Origin: Vibrio atypicus
Lineage (GTDB): Bacteria > Pseudomonadota > Gammaproteobacteria > Enterobacterales > Vibrionaceae
Assembly (NCBI RefSeq): GCF_009811315.1
Contig: NZ_BLID01000002.1
Coordinates: forward strand, 295,831 to 359,830
DNA length: 64,000 nucleotides
Direction of reading: 5' to 3'
The notes beneath the pieces were generated by a model that did not search any database, was not told where the DNA came from, and worked only from the letters and a program-made list of their open reading frames with translations. Every line of letters begins with the position of its first letter. Positions within the stretch are counted from its first letter, which is position 1. The translations under genes were made by a program, and so were the position numbers. This document shows positions 8,033 to 17,720 of the stretch, in pieces.

Positions 8033-8974
8033 ATGGGTAAGCTGGTTGAAGGCGTTTGGCAAGATGTCTGGTACGAAACTAAGTCAAACGGTGGAAAGTT
8101 TGTACGTGAAGACGCAGGGTTTCGCGACTGGATAAGAAACGAACCTGGCGCTAAATTTCAGCCCGAATCAGGACGCTATCATTTGTATGTTTCTTTGGCT
8201 TGCCCTTGGGCGCATAGAACATTGATTTTCCGAAAACTCAAAGGATTAGAAGGGCATATTGATGTGACAGTGGTTTGCCCAGATATGATGAGCGAAGGTT
8301 GGCAGATGGGTTTACCAGAGCCATTATTTGGTCATACTCGAATGCATCAGATCTATACTCAAGCCAAGCCTGATTATACAGGGCGTGTAACCGTTCCAGT
8401 TTTATGGGACAAAAAACACAGTACCATCGTTAGTAATGAATCGTCAGAGATCATCCGTATGTTTAACTCAGAGTTTAATGAGCTGACGGGCAATAACATC
8501 GATTACTATCCACAGTCGGAGCGTGACAGTATTGATGAATGGAATGCTTTTGTTTATCCGAATGTTAATAATGGCGTGTATCGTTGCGGCTTTGCAACGA
8601 CTCAATCCGCTTATGAAGAAGCCTACAATAATCTGTTTGATTCGTTGGATAAATTAGATTCGCATCTATCGAGAAGCCGGTATTTGGCTGGATCCAAGAT
8701 AACAGAAGCCGATTGGCGTTTGTTTACAACCCTAGTTCGGTTTGATGCCGTTTATGTGGGGCACTTCAAGTGCAACAAAAAACGAATTGCGGATTATCCT
8801 AATTTAAACGGCTATATGAAGGAGTTGTACCAAGTTCCTGGCATAAAGGAAACAACAGACTTCTATCATATTAAGCGCCATTATTACTTTAGCCATATTG
8901 GGATTAATCCAACTCAAGTTGTGCCCAAAGGACCGGAATTGGACTTAGATTCTCCGCATGGTCGTGATTCATAG
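8033..8974 (+). CDS. yqjG: Glutathionyl-hydroquinone reductase (YqjG/Xi-class GST)
   Basis: A 313-residue protein of the Xi glutathione-transferase class, which reduces glutathionyl-hydroquinones to free hydroquinones. The diagnostic CPWAH motif holds the catalytic cysteine at residue 57. The N-terminal thioredoxin-like domain is followed by an all-helical C-terminal domain containing the family's RCGFAT and EADWRLFTTLVRFD segments. Length matches E. coli YqjG and related enzymes. An ATG after the AGAGGCATAGGGT region is the natural start. It stands alone between opp and the PAP2 gene. Cytosolic; likely protects against quinones. Enzyme class is very secure; natural substrate is not known. 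Confidence 0.93.
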   Translation: MGKLVEGVWQDVWYETKSNGGKFVREDAGFRDWIRNEPGAKFQPESGRYHLYVSLACPWAHRTLIFRKLKGLEGHIDVTVVCPDMMSEGWQMGLPEPLFGHTRMHQIYTQAKPDYTGRVTVPVLWDKKHSTIVSNESSEIIRMFNSEFNELTGNNIDYYPQSERDSIDEWNAFVYPNVNNGVYRCGFATTQSAYEEAYNNLFDSLDKLDSHLSRSRYLAGSKITEADWRLFTTLVRFDAVYVGHFKCNKKRIADYPNLNGYMKELYQVPGIKETTDFYHIKRHYYFSHIGINPTQVVPKGPELDLDSPHGRDS

Positions 8975-9005
8975 TGAGAGCTCAGTGATCTTCTATTGAG
9001 GTAAT

Positions 9006-9035
9006 ATGTTTTCAATGCGTATAATCAACATTTGA
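9006..9035 (+). other. Possible 9-codon leader peptide upstream of the PAP2 gene
   Basis: GAGGT at 8999-9002 precedes an ATG at 9006 that opens a tiny frame (MFSMRIINI) ending in TGA at 9033-9035. The stop overlaps the TTG at 9032 that opens the PAP2 frame (TTGA). This is a normal arrangement for translational coupling, but so short a frame can also be chance. Confidence 0.3.
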
Positions 9036-10165
9036 TTTCTCAACGTAATTTGAATATGAAAGACGCGCTCCTAGTCGCTGAGAAGAATGCCTATTTGGTT
9101 AGATATCAATTAGCGAGAGAGGTTTCTAGTGTTTGGGCTCTAATGGTTCGTGATAGAAGTGTTTACGCTTTAATTATCGCTTTGGTATCGTTGATCTCTG
9201 CCTTTACTTCGTTTAGTGGCTATAAAAATGAAATTGATTTTTTCTCCTATGCAAGCATTCTGCCTATAGCAATACTATGTTCTTTAGCATTAAGTTCTTT
9301 GAGCTATTTAGTGTTTCTCATTGTACGCTTTGAAAAGCGACCTTTATTGTGTTTTTGGCTTAAGATAAAGGCGATATGGCAAGCGAGAGCCTATTTTATT
9401 GCAGGTTTTGCTTTACTTAGTGTATTGAGCGCATTTATTTCTAGCTTTTCAACGATGAAAGGTATGATTCCTATTATTGTTCCTTTTCAGTTTGATGATC
9501 TGTTCCATAGATTAGATGTATTGCTTTTTTTTGGAGTAGAACCTTGGAGATGGACTCATTCGATACTGCAGTCCCCCCTCTCAATATTGATATTGAATAT
9601 TTTCTATAATGTGTGGTTTATTTTGCTTTGGATTACCCTTAGCTATTATTTATGTTCCTACAAAAACCCTTTTAGGAAGCAATACCTAATTAGTTGGGTG
9701 TTATGTTGGTTTTTACTAGGTATTGTTTTAGCGACGTTGTTCTCATCTGTAGGCCCTGCGTTTGTTCAACGTCTTGACCCGAGCAATGATGTATACTCGG
9801 AATTAATGTCGTTACTTCAAACTCACCATACTTGGTTAGTCAAAAATGATTGGTTTGGCCTTTGGGCTCTTAATACTCAAGATGAGCTTTGGAACTCATA
9901 CAAATCAGGCAAAGATATGTTAGGGAGCGGTATATCAGCGATGCCAAGTATGCATGTATCTATGGCTGTTTTAATGGCGCTTGGTGGGTGGAAGATAAAT
10001 CGTTGGTTAGGTGCCCTACTATGGAGCTTTTCAGGTATTATTTTTGTAGGTTCGTTTAGTCTCGGGTGGCACTATGCAGTTGATGGTTTGGTAAGCTTGC
10101 CATTGACAGTGGCAATATGGTATCTAGTTGGAAAATGTATTAATACTCGAAGCTATGCAACGTAA
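9032..10165 (+). CDS. PAP2-superfamily integral membrane phosphatase (PAP2_3-like)
   Basis: A 377-residue multi-pass membrane protein. The C-terminal third carries the two histidine motifs of the PAP2 superfamily: MPSMH (about residues 304-308) and SLGWHYAVD (about 343-351), the pattern typical of the PAP2_3 (Aur1/Ipt1-like) branch. Such enzymes remove phosphate from, or transfer headgroups between, lipid phosphates on the outer face of the membrane. The substrate here is unknown. The start is uncertain: TTG 9032 may be read by coupling from a tiny upstream frame, while ATG 9056 has no Shine-Dalgarno sequence. It has its own terminator and no obvious partner gene. It is more AT-rich than the opp genes. 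Confidence 0.8.
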   Translation: MISQRNLNMKDALLVAEKNAYLVRYQLAREVSSVWALMVRDRSVYALIIALVSLISAFTSFSGYKNEIDFFSYASILPIAILCSLALSSLSYLVFLIVRFEKRPLLCFWLKIKAIWQARAYFIAGFALLSVLSAFISSFSTMKGMIPIIVPFQFDDLFHRLDVLLFFGVEPWRWTHSILQSPLSILILNIFYNVWFILLWITLSYYLCSYKNPFRKQYLISWVLCWFLLGIVLATLFSSVGPAFVQRLDPSNDVYSELMSLLQTHHTWLVKNDWFGLWALNTQDELWNSYKSGKDMLGSGISAMPSMHVSMAVLMALGGWKINRWLGALLWSFSGIIFVGSFSLGWHYAVDGLVSLPLTVAIWYLVGKCINTRSYAT

Positions 10166-10179
10166 TCGTTGAAGAACTA

Positions 10180-10204
10180 ACGCCACTTAATGTGGCGTTT
10201 TTTA
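10180..10204 (+). terminator. Terminator of the PAP2 gene
   Basis: ACGCCAC (10180-10186) pairs with GTGGCGT (10192-10198), followed by T residues. Confidence 0.85.
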
Positions 10205-10288
10205 TAGGTATTTTCGCCTAGTCACAGATTAATCTTGTAACTCACATAAACTTACTGATGAGACAGCCAATCTTTTTGGAGAGTGGGG

Positions 10289-11563
10289 ATGGATATCAAT
10301 GGGTTATTTAATGGTGAGCATCTTGCTTGGAATCTATTTATTGCCTTATTGCTTGGCGCTATTGTAGGTACTCAGCGTGGTTGGGTCATGCGCAATAGTG
10401 AAGAGGGGAGTCGTGTTGCGGGTATTCGAACTTACTCTTTAGTGGCTCTCTTTGGAGCTTTGATAGCCATTCTCGCAAAAATCTATACTCCAGTTTTGAT
10501 TGGTTTTGCATTGATTGCTTTAGTCGTACTAGCTTGCATTGCGTTCGTTGTTCAACAAAAGAAGAGTCAAGACGTCAGTATTACGGGTGTGGTTAGCTTA
10601 CTGGTCACGTTCATTTTAGGTTGTTTAGCGGTGTCAGGAGAGGTGGTGCTTGCGGCGTCTGCTGCGGTTATTACGGCGGTCGTTTTAGACAATAAAAAAG
10701 AGTTGCATCAAGCATTAACTAAGCTCCAGGAATATGAGTTAGATGCAGCGCTTCGTCTGTTACTTATCTCTATCGTTTTGTTGCCTTTGCTTCCAAATCA
10801 AACATATGGCCCTTGGAAAGCACTAAATCCTTATGAGATTTGGTGGATGGTCGTACTGATCGCAAGTATTTCTTTTGTAGGCTATTTTGCTATTAAGATT
10901 GGTGGAGCAAAACGAGGGATTTTATTTACCTCCGTGTTTGCAGGGCTGAGTTCTTCAACGGCGCTGACATTGCAGTTCTCACATTTATCACGTGAGCAAC
11001 CAATGATGAGCTCTCTGTTGGCTAGCGGTATTCTACTGAGTTGTGGAACCATGTTTCCGCGATTGCTGATCATTCTATCTGTCGTTAATCCTCACTTGGT
11101 CGCGCTGCTGTGGCCGATTGTTCTCGCTATGATGGTCGCGCTTTATCTCCCAGCGTGGTGGATTTGGCGACAGAGTGAAGGTGAGAAAATCGACAAACCC
11201 AATAAGCAAAGCAATCCTTTAGCGCTGCAATCAGCACTGTTTTTTGGTGTGGTATTAGCCGTTATTATGTTGTTGTCTCATGCATTGTCAGATTGGTTTG
11301 GAAGTGCGGGCATCTTGATTTTATCTGCGCTGTCGGGGATAACTGATGTGGATGCTATTTCCCTGGCCTTGGGAAGACAAAGTACACAGCTATTGAGTGC
11401 TAACACTGCAGCGCTAGGGATTATTATTGCTGCGTCAGTGAATACATTAGTCAAAATGTCTATGGTAGTGGCGATAGGAGATAGAGCTCTATGGCGTAGA
11501 GTTGCCCCTGTGATGATCGGTTGTGTTTTTGTTGGTGCAGGGTTGTTCCTAGTCATCTCCTAA
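10289..11563 (+). CDS. MgtC/SapB-family membrane protein with DUF4010
   Basis: A 424-residue integral membrane protein. The first ~140 residues are MgtC-like, with the conserved LLLGAIVGTQRGW and EGSRVAGIRTYSLVALFGAL segments. The rest is a DUF4010 domain with repeated hydrophobic helices and the LSALSGITDVDAISL motif. MgtC proteins are linked to growth at low magnesium and control of F-type ATP synthase in Salmonella; the DUF4010 fusion has no agreed function. The ATG at 10289 has GGAGA 6 bases upstream and is preferred to the GTG at 10283. It is monocistronic and converges on pta across a shared terminator. Confidence 0.85.
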   Translation: MDINGLFNGEHLAWNLFIALLLGAIVGTQRGWVMRNSEEGSRVAGIRTYSLVALFGALIAILAKIYTPVLIGFALIALVVLACIAFVVQQKKSQDVSITGVVSLLVTFILGCLAVSGEVVLAASAAVITAVVLDNKKELHQALTKLQEYELDAALRLLLISIVLLPLLPNQTYGPWKALNPYEIWWMVVLIASISFVGYFAIKIGGAKRGILFTSVFAGLSSSTALTLQFSHLSREQPMMSSLLASGILLSCGTMFPRLLIILSVVNPHLVALLWPIVLAMMVALYLPAWWIWRQSEGEKIDKPNKQSNPLALQSALFFGVVLAVIMLLSHALSDWFGSAGILILSALSGITDVDAISLALGRQSTQLLSANTAALGIIIAASVNTLVKMSMVVAIGDRALWRRVAPVMIGCVFVGAGLFLVIS

Positions 11564-11572
11564 ATTGGATAT

Positions 11573-11600
11573 AAAAAACCCTCGCATTAGCGAGGGTTTC
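11573..11600. terminator. Shared terminator between the MgtC/DUF4010 gene and pta
   Basis: AAACCCTCGC pairs with GCGAGGGTTT around ATTA. The A run on the left is a T run on the minus strand, so it serves pta best and the plus-strand gene more weakly. Confidence 0.85.
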
Positions 11601-11623
11601 ATCATTTAACTCAAGTGAAGCGA

Positions 11624-13789
11624 TTAGTTAACTGTTTTCTCTTCAGCTTGTGCTGCTTGGTCTGCTTGGATAGCTGTTAGAGCAACTGTGTATACGATGT
11701 CGTCGACTAGAGCGCCGCGAGACAGGTCGTTTACAGGCTTACGCATACCTTGAAGCATTGGACCGATAGATACTAGGTCAGCTGAACGTTGTACTGCTTT
11801 GTAAGTCGTGTTACCAGTGTTTAGATCTGGGAATACGAATACAGTCGCTTTACCTGCTACTGGAGAGTTTGGTGCTTTAGAAGCAGCAACGTTTTCCATG
11901 ATAGCCGCGTCGTACTGTAGAGGGCCGTCGATTACTAGATCAGGACGTTTCTCTTGAGCAAGTTTCGTTGCTTCACGTACTTTATCTACGTCTGCACCCT
12001 TACCAGATTCACCAGTAGAGTATGAGATCATAGCAACGCGTGGCTCGATACCGAATGCAGCAGCAGAATCTGCAGATTGGATAGCGATTTCAGCTAGCTG
12101 TTCAGCTGTTGGATCAGGGTTGATCGCACAGTCACCGTAAACCAATACTTGGTCAGGTAGTAGCATGAAGAATACAGAAGATACGATAGACGCATCAGGT
12201 GCAGTCTTGATGATCTGGAACGGAGGAACGATAGTGTTCGCCGTTGTGTGAACAGCACCAGAAACTAGGCCGTCAACTTCGTCGTTCTCAAGCATCATTG
12301 TGCCTAGGAATACTGAATCTTGTAGCTTCTCACGAGCAACAACTTCAGTCATACCTTTCGCGCCACGTAGTTCAACTAGGCGAGCAACGTAGTTTTCACG
12401 CACTTCATCAGAGTTGATGATAGTTACGCCAGCACCTAGCTCAACACCTTGCTGCGCAGCGACACGTTTGATCTCTTCAGGGTTACCTAGAAGCACACAT
12501 TCAGCGATACCACGCTCAGCACAGATAGCTGCAGCTTTAACTGTACGAGGTTCGTCACCTTCAGGAAGAACGATACGCTTGCCTGCTTTACGAGCGAACT
12601 CAGTTAGCTGGTAACGGAATGCTGGTGGGCTTAGGCGACGAGACTTCTGAGTACCCTCAGTCATAGACTCGATCCAGTTACCATCGATGTTGCCAGCAAC
12701 GTGTTCGTTGATGAACTCGATACGCTCTTTATCGTCTGCAGGAACTTCGATAGAGAAGCTCTGTAGGTTTAGAGACGTCTGCCAAGTGTTACCTTGTGCT
12801 TTAAAGATCGGTAGACCTGAATCAAATGCTGGCTTACATAGACCTGCGATTTCTTCTGGAATGTCGTAACCGCCAGTTAGAAGTACTGCACCGATTTCTA
12901 CACCGTTCATTGCAGCTAGTGCCGCAGCAACGATAACATCTGGACGGTCAGCTGAAGTTACAAGTAGAGAGCCTGGTTTGAAGTGCTCAATCATGTTTGG
13001 CAGAGAACGAGCACAGAATGTGATGCTCTTAATGCGACGAGTCGCGATGTCGCCGGCGTTGATGATATCAGCGCTTAGGTGCTCAGCCATGTCGATTGCA
13101 CGTGTAGCGATTAGGTCGATGCTCCATGGCACACAACCTAATACACGAATTGGAGAAGTGTTGAAGATTTCCATCACTTTCATTTCGTTTTGCTTCGCGC
13201 TATCTGCATCGTCAAAGATTTCAGATAGGTCAGGGCGAGTACGGCCAGCTTCGTCAACAGGTGCATTTAGCTTGTTGATGATTACGCCAGAGATATTTTT
13301 ATTCTTAGTACCACCGAAGTTAGAACATGCAACTTCAATACGCTCTTTAAGTTGCGCTGGGTTGTCTGTACCCGGTGTCGCAACAAGAACGATTTCCGCA
13401 CCTAGTGTTGCTGCAATTTCAGCGTTCACTTGGTTTGCGAATGGGTGCTTACGAGTTGGCACAAGACCTTCGATTAGCGTTACGTCTGCATCTTTGTTGA
13501 TTTGGTTGTAACGCTCAACCACTGTTTCTAGCAGCTCATCCATGTTGTCGTTACCGATAAGGCTTTCAGCAACAGACATCGCAAGAGGTTGGCCGATCTT
13601 CACATCGCTGTTAGTACCAACGATAGTTGAAGTTAGATCAGGTTGATCACCGCCAGAGCGAGGCTGACAGATTGGCTTGTAGAAAGAAACTTTAACGCCT
13701 TTGCGCTCCATTGCGCGAAGAACACCCATGCTTACGCTAGTAAGACCAACACCAGCACTTGCAGGGATAAGCATAATAGTACGAGACAT
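11624..13789 (-). CDS. pta: Phosphate acetyltransferase (long form)
   Basis: Converts acetyl-CoA and phosphate to acetyl phosphate and CoA, paired with AckA. At 721 aa it is the long enteric type: an N-terminal P-loop-like BioD domain ([14 protein letters not shown]), a central DRTGG domain, and the C-terminal PTA_PTB catalytic domain from about residue 393 (conserved [11 protein letters not shown] start, later [16 protein letters not shown]). Transcribed leftward behind ackA with a 119-bp gap that contains a strong stem-loop. Acetyl phosphate made here can also phosphorylate response regulators and acetylate lysines. No anomalies. Confidence 0.97.
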   Translation of the reverse strand: MSRTIMLIPASAGVGLTSVSMGVLRAMERKGVKVSFYKPICQPRSGGDQPDLTSTIVGTNSDVKIGQPLAMSVAESLIGNDNMDELLETVVERYNQINKDADVTLIEGLVPTRKHPFANQVNAEIAATLGAEIVLVATPGTDNPAQLKERIEVACSNFGGTKNKNISGVIINKLNAPVDEAGRTRPDLSEIFDDADSAKQNEMKVMEIFNTSPIRVLGCVPWSIDLIATRAIDMAEHLSADIINAGDIATRRIKSITFCARSLPNMIEHFKPGSLLVTSADRPDVIVAAALAAMNGVEIGAVLLTGGYDIPEEIAGLCKPAFDSGLPIFKAQGNTWQTSLNLQSFSIEVPADDKERIEFINEHVAGNIDGNWIESMTEGTQKSRRLSPPAFRYQLTEFARKAGKRIVLPEGDEPRTVKAAAICAERGIAECVLLGNPEEIKRVAAQQGVELGAGVTIINSDEVRENYVARLVELRGAKGMTEVVAREKLQDSVFLGTMMLENDEVDGLVSGAVHTTANTIVPPFQIIKTAPDASIVSSVFFMLLPDQVLVYGDCAINPDPTAEQLAEIAIQSADSAAAFGIEPRVAMISYSTGESGKGADVDKVREATKLAQEKRPDLVIDGPLQYDAAIMENVAASKAPNSPVAGKATVFVFPDLNTGNTTYKAVQRSADLVSIGPMLQGMRKPVNDLSRGALVDDIVYTVALTAIQADQAAQAEEKTVN

Positions 13790-13870
13790 TCGTAGAGTAC
13801 CTATAGCTATTGGATAAAAGCTTAACTGCGTATTCCTTAACAGTTGGAATAGGAGTTAAGCCCCTTATTA

Positions 13871-13901
13871 AGAAAACCGGCTGACATTGAGTCAGCCGGT
13901 T
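13871..13901 (-). terminator. Attenuator-like hairpin between ackA and pta
   Basis: AACCGGCTGAC and GTCAGCCGGTT form an 11-bp perfect stem (13875-13885 with 13891-13901). On the minus strand it is followed by TTTTC, a weak T tract. Since ackA comes first, it may let only part of the transcription reach pta. Confidence 0.65.
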
Positions 13902-13908
13902 AAGTCAA

Positions 13909-15105
13909 TTAAAGACCTGCTAGACGTGCAGTGTCTTCAGCGATAACTAGCTCTTCGTTAGTAGAGATAACCATTGCTGGGATACGGCTGTTTGCTGTAG
14001 TGATTGTACCTTCGCCGCCGAAACGTGCTTTAAGGTTAGCTTCACCATCAACTTCGATACCGAAGATACCTAGACGGTTAAGAACCATTTCACGGATAGG
14101 ACCAGAGTTCTCGCCGATACCGCCAGTGAAAGTGATTGCGTCTAGACGACCTTCAAGAGTCGCTGTGTAACCTGCTACGTACTTAGCTAGACGGTGACAG
14201 AACACGTCCATTGCACGAGTTGCTTCTTCTTTCTCACCGTAGTTGTCTTCAACGAAACGACAGTCAGAAGTTACTTCAGTTAGACCAGCAAGACCAGACT
14301 CTTTAGTTAGCATGTTGTTGATTTCTTCAACAGAGTAGCCTAGAGCGTCATGTAGGTGGAAAATGATTGCAGGATCTAGGTCACCACAACGAGTACCCAT
14401 TACAAGACCTTCAAGAGGAGTAAGACCCATAGAAGTATCTACAGATTGACCGTTCTTGATTGCACATACAGAAGCACCGTTACCTAGGTGACAGTTGATG
14501 ATGTTTACTTCTTCAACTGGCTTGTCTAGTAGGTTAGCAACTTCACGAGTGATGAATAGGTGAGAAGTACCGTGCATGCCGTAACGACGGATGCCGTGCT
14601 CTTTGTACAGGTTGTACGGTAGAGCGTATAGGTAAGACTCAGAAGGCATTGTTTGGTGGAACGCAGTGTCAAATACAGCAACGTTCTGTAGACCTGGGAA
14701 GTTTACTTTAGCCGCTTCGATACCGATTAGGTGAGCTGGGTTGTGTAGAGGTGCGAAAGTCGCAGCGTCTTGAATACCCTTAAGTACTTCATCTGTAATT
14801 AGTGCAGATTGAGTGAACTGCTCGCCACCGTGAACGATACGGTGACCGATAGCGCCAAGGTTAGCTTTAAGCTCAGGCTTAGAAGCAAGAATAGTTTCTA
14901 CCATGAAAGATAGTGCTTCTACGTGAGCTGCGCCCGCGCCTAGTTGTGCTTCGTGCTTGCCGTCAAGTTTCCACTTCATACGAGCTTCTGGAAGACCTAG
15001 ACACTCAGCAAGACCAGTTAGGTGCTCTGCACCTGTTTCTGCATCAACTACAGCGAATTTAAGAGAAGAACTACCGCAGTTTAAAACTAAAACTAGCTTA
15101 GACAT
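13909..15105 (-). CDS. ackA: Acetate kinase
   Basis: Interconverts acetyl phosphate plus ADP and acetate plus ATP. The 398-residue protein has the family hallmarks: N-terminal [11 protein letters not shown] (nucleotide-fold phosphate motif), the HRIVHGGE segment, the FDTAFH motif with the catalytic aspartate, and the GTRCGDLDP and FTGGIGENS loops. The minus-strand start has an ACAGGTAG Shine-Dalgarno region. First gene of ackA-pta, divergent from yfbV as in enterobacteria. Two CRP/FNR-like palindromes lie in the upstream region. Gives ATP during overflow and fermentative growth. Confidence 0.98.
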   Translation of the reverse strand: MSKLVLVLNCGSSSLKFAVVDAETGAEHLTGLAECLGLPEARMKWKLDGKHEAQLGAGAAHVEALSFMVETILASKPELKANLGAIGHRIVHGGEQFTQSALITDEVLKGIQDAATFAPLHNPAHLIGIEAAKVNFPGLQNVAVFDTAFHQTMPSESYLYALPYNLYKEHGIRRYGMHGTSHLFITREVANLLDKPVEEVNIINCHLGNGASVCAIKNGQSVDTSMGLTPLEGLVMGTRCGDLDPAIIFHLHDALGYSVEEINNMLTKESGLAGLTEVTSDCRFVEDNYGEKEEATRAMDVFCHRLAKYVAGYTATLEGRLDAITFTGGIGENSGPIREMVLNRLGIFGIEVDGEANLKARFGGEGTITTANSRIPAMVISTNEELVIAEDTARLAGL

Positions 15106-15127
15106 TAATGACTACCTGTTAATTTTT

Positions 15128-15141
15128 CTGATCGAAATCAG
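15128..15141. promoter_or_regulatory. FNR-like palindrome just upstream of ackA
   Basis: CTGAT-N4-ATCAG matches 8 of 10 positions of TTGAT-N4-ATCAA. It is only 23-36 bases before the ackA start, and on the mRNA side it would also fold as a 5-bp stem with a UUCG loop, so a leader hairpin is a good alternative. Confidence 0.3.
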
Positions 15142-15234
15142 TAAGGGTGAAAATTAATCTCAAGAATAGACGAAGCAGAAGAAGCTGCGTACTAATCTTG
15201 GTCAAAAAAACTTCGAATTCCGTATATAAAGACA

Positions 15235-15254
15235 GTGGTGATCCAAATCACCAC
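15235..15254. promoter_or_regulatory. CRP/FNR-family-like palindrome in the ackA-yfbV region
   Basis: GTGGTGAT and ATCACCAC form a perfect 8-bp inverted repeat around CCAA. The core GTGAT-N4-ATCAC is 8 of 10 for FNR and, read as GGTGA-N6-TCACC, 8 of 10 for CRP. Confidence 0.4.
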
Positions 15255-15466
15255 CCTTGCATCCGCTGCAGAAAGGTCTCAAGAGTTGCTTAAATTGTAA
15301 ATAACAGCAACAATGAGATTGTGGGTCCGCAAAGGATAACGATAATGACCAATGATAACAAAAAAAATTTGAAAGAATATTAACTTTCATCAATTTTTTG
15401 CGCTAATAGTTGAATCCTTCAACTAAATTTTAGTTTTTGGCCCTGGTAATGAAGTGAGAGAGTCGT

Positions 15467-15919
15467 ATGAATAATAAAGCGGGTTTAGTTCATAGCCTAC
15501 GTGATGGACAAAAGTACATGGACGTGTGGCCAATGCGTAAAGAGCTCAATTTACTGTTTCCAGAGCAGCGTATTATCAAAGCGACGCGTTTTGGTGTAAA
15601 AGTCATGCCTGCGATTGCTGCGATCAGTGTATTGACTCAAATGGCCTTTAATAATTATCAATCGATGCCGCAAGCTGTCATTATCGCTTTGTTTGCTATC
15701 AGTATGCCAATTCAAGGCATGTGGTGGTTAGGTAATCGTGCCAACACTCAGCTTCCGCCTACTCTGGCTGGTTGGTACCGAGAAATACACCAAAAAATTG
15801 TTGAAAGTGGTTTTGCGTTAGAGCCAATGAAATCTCGCCCTCGTTATAAAGAGTTGGCTAAAATCCTGAATCGAGCGTTCCATCAACTTGACAAATCTGC
15901 ACTTGAACGCTGGTTTTAA
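15467..15919 (+). CDS. yfbV: UPF0208 membrane protein YfbV
   Basis: A 150-residue protein of the YfbV (UPF0208, DUF412) family, with two hydrophobic segments in the middle (about residues 47-65 and 70-85) and the family [13 protein letters not shown] region near the start. In E. coli YfbV sits in the inner membrane and helps limit the reach of the Ter macrodomain. It lies divergently next to ackA, as in E. coli, which supports the assignment. It has its own terminator. Whether the macrodomain role holds in a two-chromosome Vibrio is not known from this sequence. Confidence 0.92.
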   Translation: MNNKAGLVHSLRDGQKYMDVWPMRKELNLLFPEQRIIKATRFGVKVMPAIAAISVLTQMAFNNYQSMPQAVIIALFAISMPIQGMWWLGNRANTQLPPTLAGWYREIHQKIVESGFALEPMKSRPRYKELAKILNRAFHQLDKSALERWF

Positions 15920-15943
15920 GTAATAAAGAAGAGTTGAATTAAG

Positions 15944-15970
15944 TGCCAACCGAGAAAGGTTGGCATTTTT
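15944..15970 (+). terminator. Terminator of yfbV
   Basis: GCCAACC (15945-15951) pairs with GGTTGGC (15958-15964), followed by ATTTTTG. Confidence 0.85.
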
Positions 15971-16194
15971 GTTTCTAGTTTTAGGCCACTCCTTATCGCT
16001 TCTCTTCTTGAGAAATCTCGTCTAATCAATGAGTAGCAAATGAATTAATAGATTATCCCTATTAAATCTATCGTTAATACCCATTAAACAAAATTGGCTG
16101 CTAAGCGTATATTCTTGGTGGGCAGAAAAGAGCTTTTGATAAAACCATCGCACATGTAAGTGGCTAGGTGGTATAGACGCATTGGAGAGCAACC

Positions 16195-17706
16195 ATGCAA
16201 ATGTCAAAAAGCTTATTATTAATTACAGTTGGCGTAGTCAGCACATCTCTACAGGCACAGACACTCACTAAAGATAATGGTGCGCCAGTAGGTGACAATC
16301 AGAACTCAATCACTGCAGGTGAAAATGGGAGTGTGCTACTCCAAGATGTTCACTTGATCCAGAAACTTCAGCGTTTTGCCAGAGAACGTATTCCTGAGCG
16401 AGTAGTGCATGCTCGTGGCACGGGAGCTCATGGTGAATTTGTCGCATCTGGTGATTTTAGTGATTTAACAGTTTCCACTCCTTTTGCAGAAAAAGGCAAA
16501 GTAACGCCTGTTTTTGTTCGTTTCTCGACTGTTATTCACTCAAAAGGTTCTCCAGAAACACTTCGTGACCCGCGAGGTTTTGCGACCAAATTCTATACTG
16601 AACAAGGCAATTGGGACTTGGTTGGTAATAACCTACCTGTGTTCTTTATTCGCGACGCCATTAAGTTTCCCGATATGGTTCACTCTCTAAAACCATCACC
16701 GGTCACGAATGTCCAAGATCCTAACCGTTTTTTCGATTTTTTTAGTCATGAGCCAAGTGCGACGAATATGCTGACGTGGGTGTATACCAACCTAGGGACT
16801 CCCGCGAGCTATCGAAAAATGGATGGTTTTGGTGTTCATGCCTATAAGTGGATTAATCCGCAAGGTGATGTGAACTACGTGAAGTTTCAATGGAAGAGCC
16901 AGCAGGGTATTGAAAGCCTACGTCCGAACCAAGTTACTCAAATGCAAGGTAAAGATTTCAATCATTTAACTAATGATCTTTATAGCGAAATTGGTAAAGG
17001 TAACTATCCCAAGTGGGATCTTTACGTGAAAGTGTTGTCACCGAAAGCATTGAGCAAGCTTGACTACAACGGTTTAGACGCTACTAAGGTTTGGTTAGAC
17101 GTGGCAGAAAAGAAAGTGGGTACGATGACGTTAAATCGTGTTCCAGATAACTTCTTTTTGGAAACTGAGCAGTCAGCATTTGCTCCGTCAAACCTTATCC
17201 CTGGTATCGAACCGTCAGAAGATCGCTTGTTGCAAGGTCGCGTATTTGCCTATGCCGACACTCAGCTATATCGCGTAGGTGCAAATCTGTTCCAGTTGCC
17301 GATTAACCGCCCGCAGATTGCGATAGCGAATCACAATCAAGAGGGTGCTAGCAATAATGCTCAAACAAGCCAAGACGTGAACTATGAACCAAGTCGTCAA
17401 CTTGAATTGTCTCAAGATGACCAATACAAGGCGGTTGAAACTAAGTTGGTCGGCACTGTTCAACAAAAAGCGATAAGCAATCCACGTGACTTCTATCAAG
17501 CCGGAGTACTCTACCGTTCTCTTTCTGAGCAAGATAAAGGCGATCTGATTGCAAACCTCGCTGGAGACTTGAACAAAGTGTCCGACAAAGACGTGAAAAT
17601 CACCATGGTAAGTTACTTCTATAAAGCAGATAAGAATTACGGTGAGAGATTAGCCAAGGCGACCAACCTAGACCTAGCAAAAGTAAAGAATAAAGCGTCC
17701 ATGTAA
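16195..17706 (+). CDS. Exported (periplasmic) monofunctional catalase
   Basis: Heme catalase of the small-subunit type, 503 aa, which splits hydrogen peroxide to water and oxygen. Catalytic His72 lies in the VVHARGTGAHG motif, Asn145 in NWDLVGNNLP, and the heme-ligand Tyr353 in RVFAYADTQLYRVG. Unlike cytosolic catalases it starts with a signal peptide (about residues 1-21, SLLLITVGVV core, cut near LQA-QT), so the enzyme is probably periplasmic, as described for the Aliivibrio fischeri catalase and Pseudomonas KatB. GGAGAG precedes the ATG. It heads a catalase-ankyrin-SodC cluster. Clade and exact name (katA or katB) cannot be settled here. Confidence 0.94.
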   Translation: MQMSKSLLLITVGVVSTSLQAQTLTKDNGAPVGDNQNSITAGENGSVLLQDVHLIQKLQRFARERIPERVVHARGTGAHGEFVASGDFSDLTVSTPFAEKGKVTPVFVRFSTVIHSKGSPETLRDPRGFATKFYTEQGNWDLVGNNLPVFFIRDAIKFPDMVHSLKPSPVTNVQDPNRFFDFFSHEPSATNMLTWVYTNLGTPASYRKMDGFGVHAYKWINPQGDVNYVKFQWKSQQGIESLRPNQVTQMQGKDFNHLTNDLYSEIGKGNYPKWDLYVKVLSPKALSKLDYNGLDATKVWLDVAEKKVGTMTLNRVPDNFFLETEQSAFAPSNLIPGIEPSEDRLLQGRVFAYADTQLYRVGANLFQLPINRPQIAIANHNQEGASNNAQTSQDVNYEPSRQLELSQDDQYKAVETKLVGTVQQKAISNPRDFYQAGVLYRSLSEQDKGDLIANLAGDLNKVSDKDVKITMVSYFYKADKNYGERLAKATNLDLAKVKNKASM

Positions 17707-17720
17707 GGCGTGATGATTAG

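Larger units (their letters stand above)
15106..15466. other. Divergent control region between ackA and yfbV
   Basis: 361 bases with no gene. It contains several short palindromes: CTGAT-CGAA-ATCAG (15128-15141), GTGGTGAT-CCAA-ATCACCAC (15235-15254), GAAAG/CTTTC (15371-15388) and GTTGAA/TTCAAC (15409-15423). The first two resemble CRP/FNR-family sites. I could not fix the promoters. Confidence 0.5.

Noticed and set aside
12978..13511. 177-codon frame on the plus strand inside pta
   Set aside because: Shadow of a long conserved gene on the other strand; no ribosome site and Ser/Arg-rich composition.
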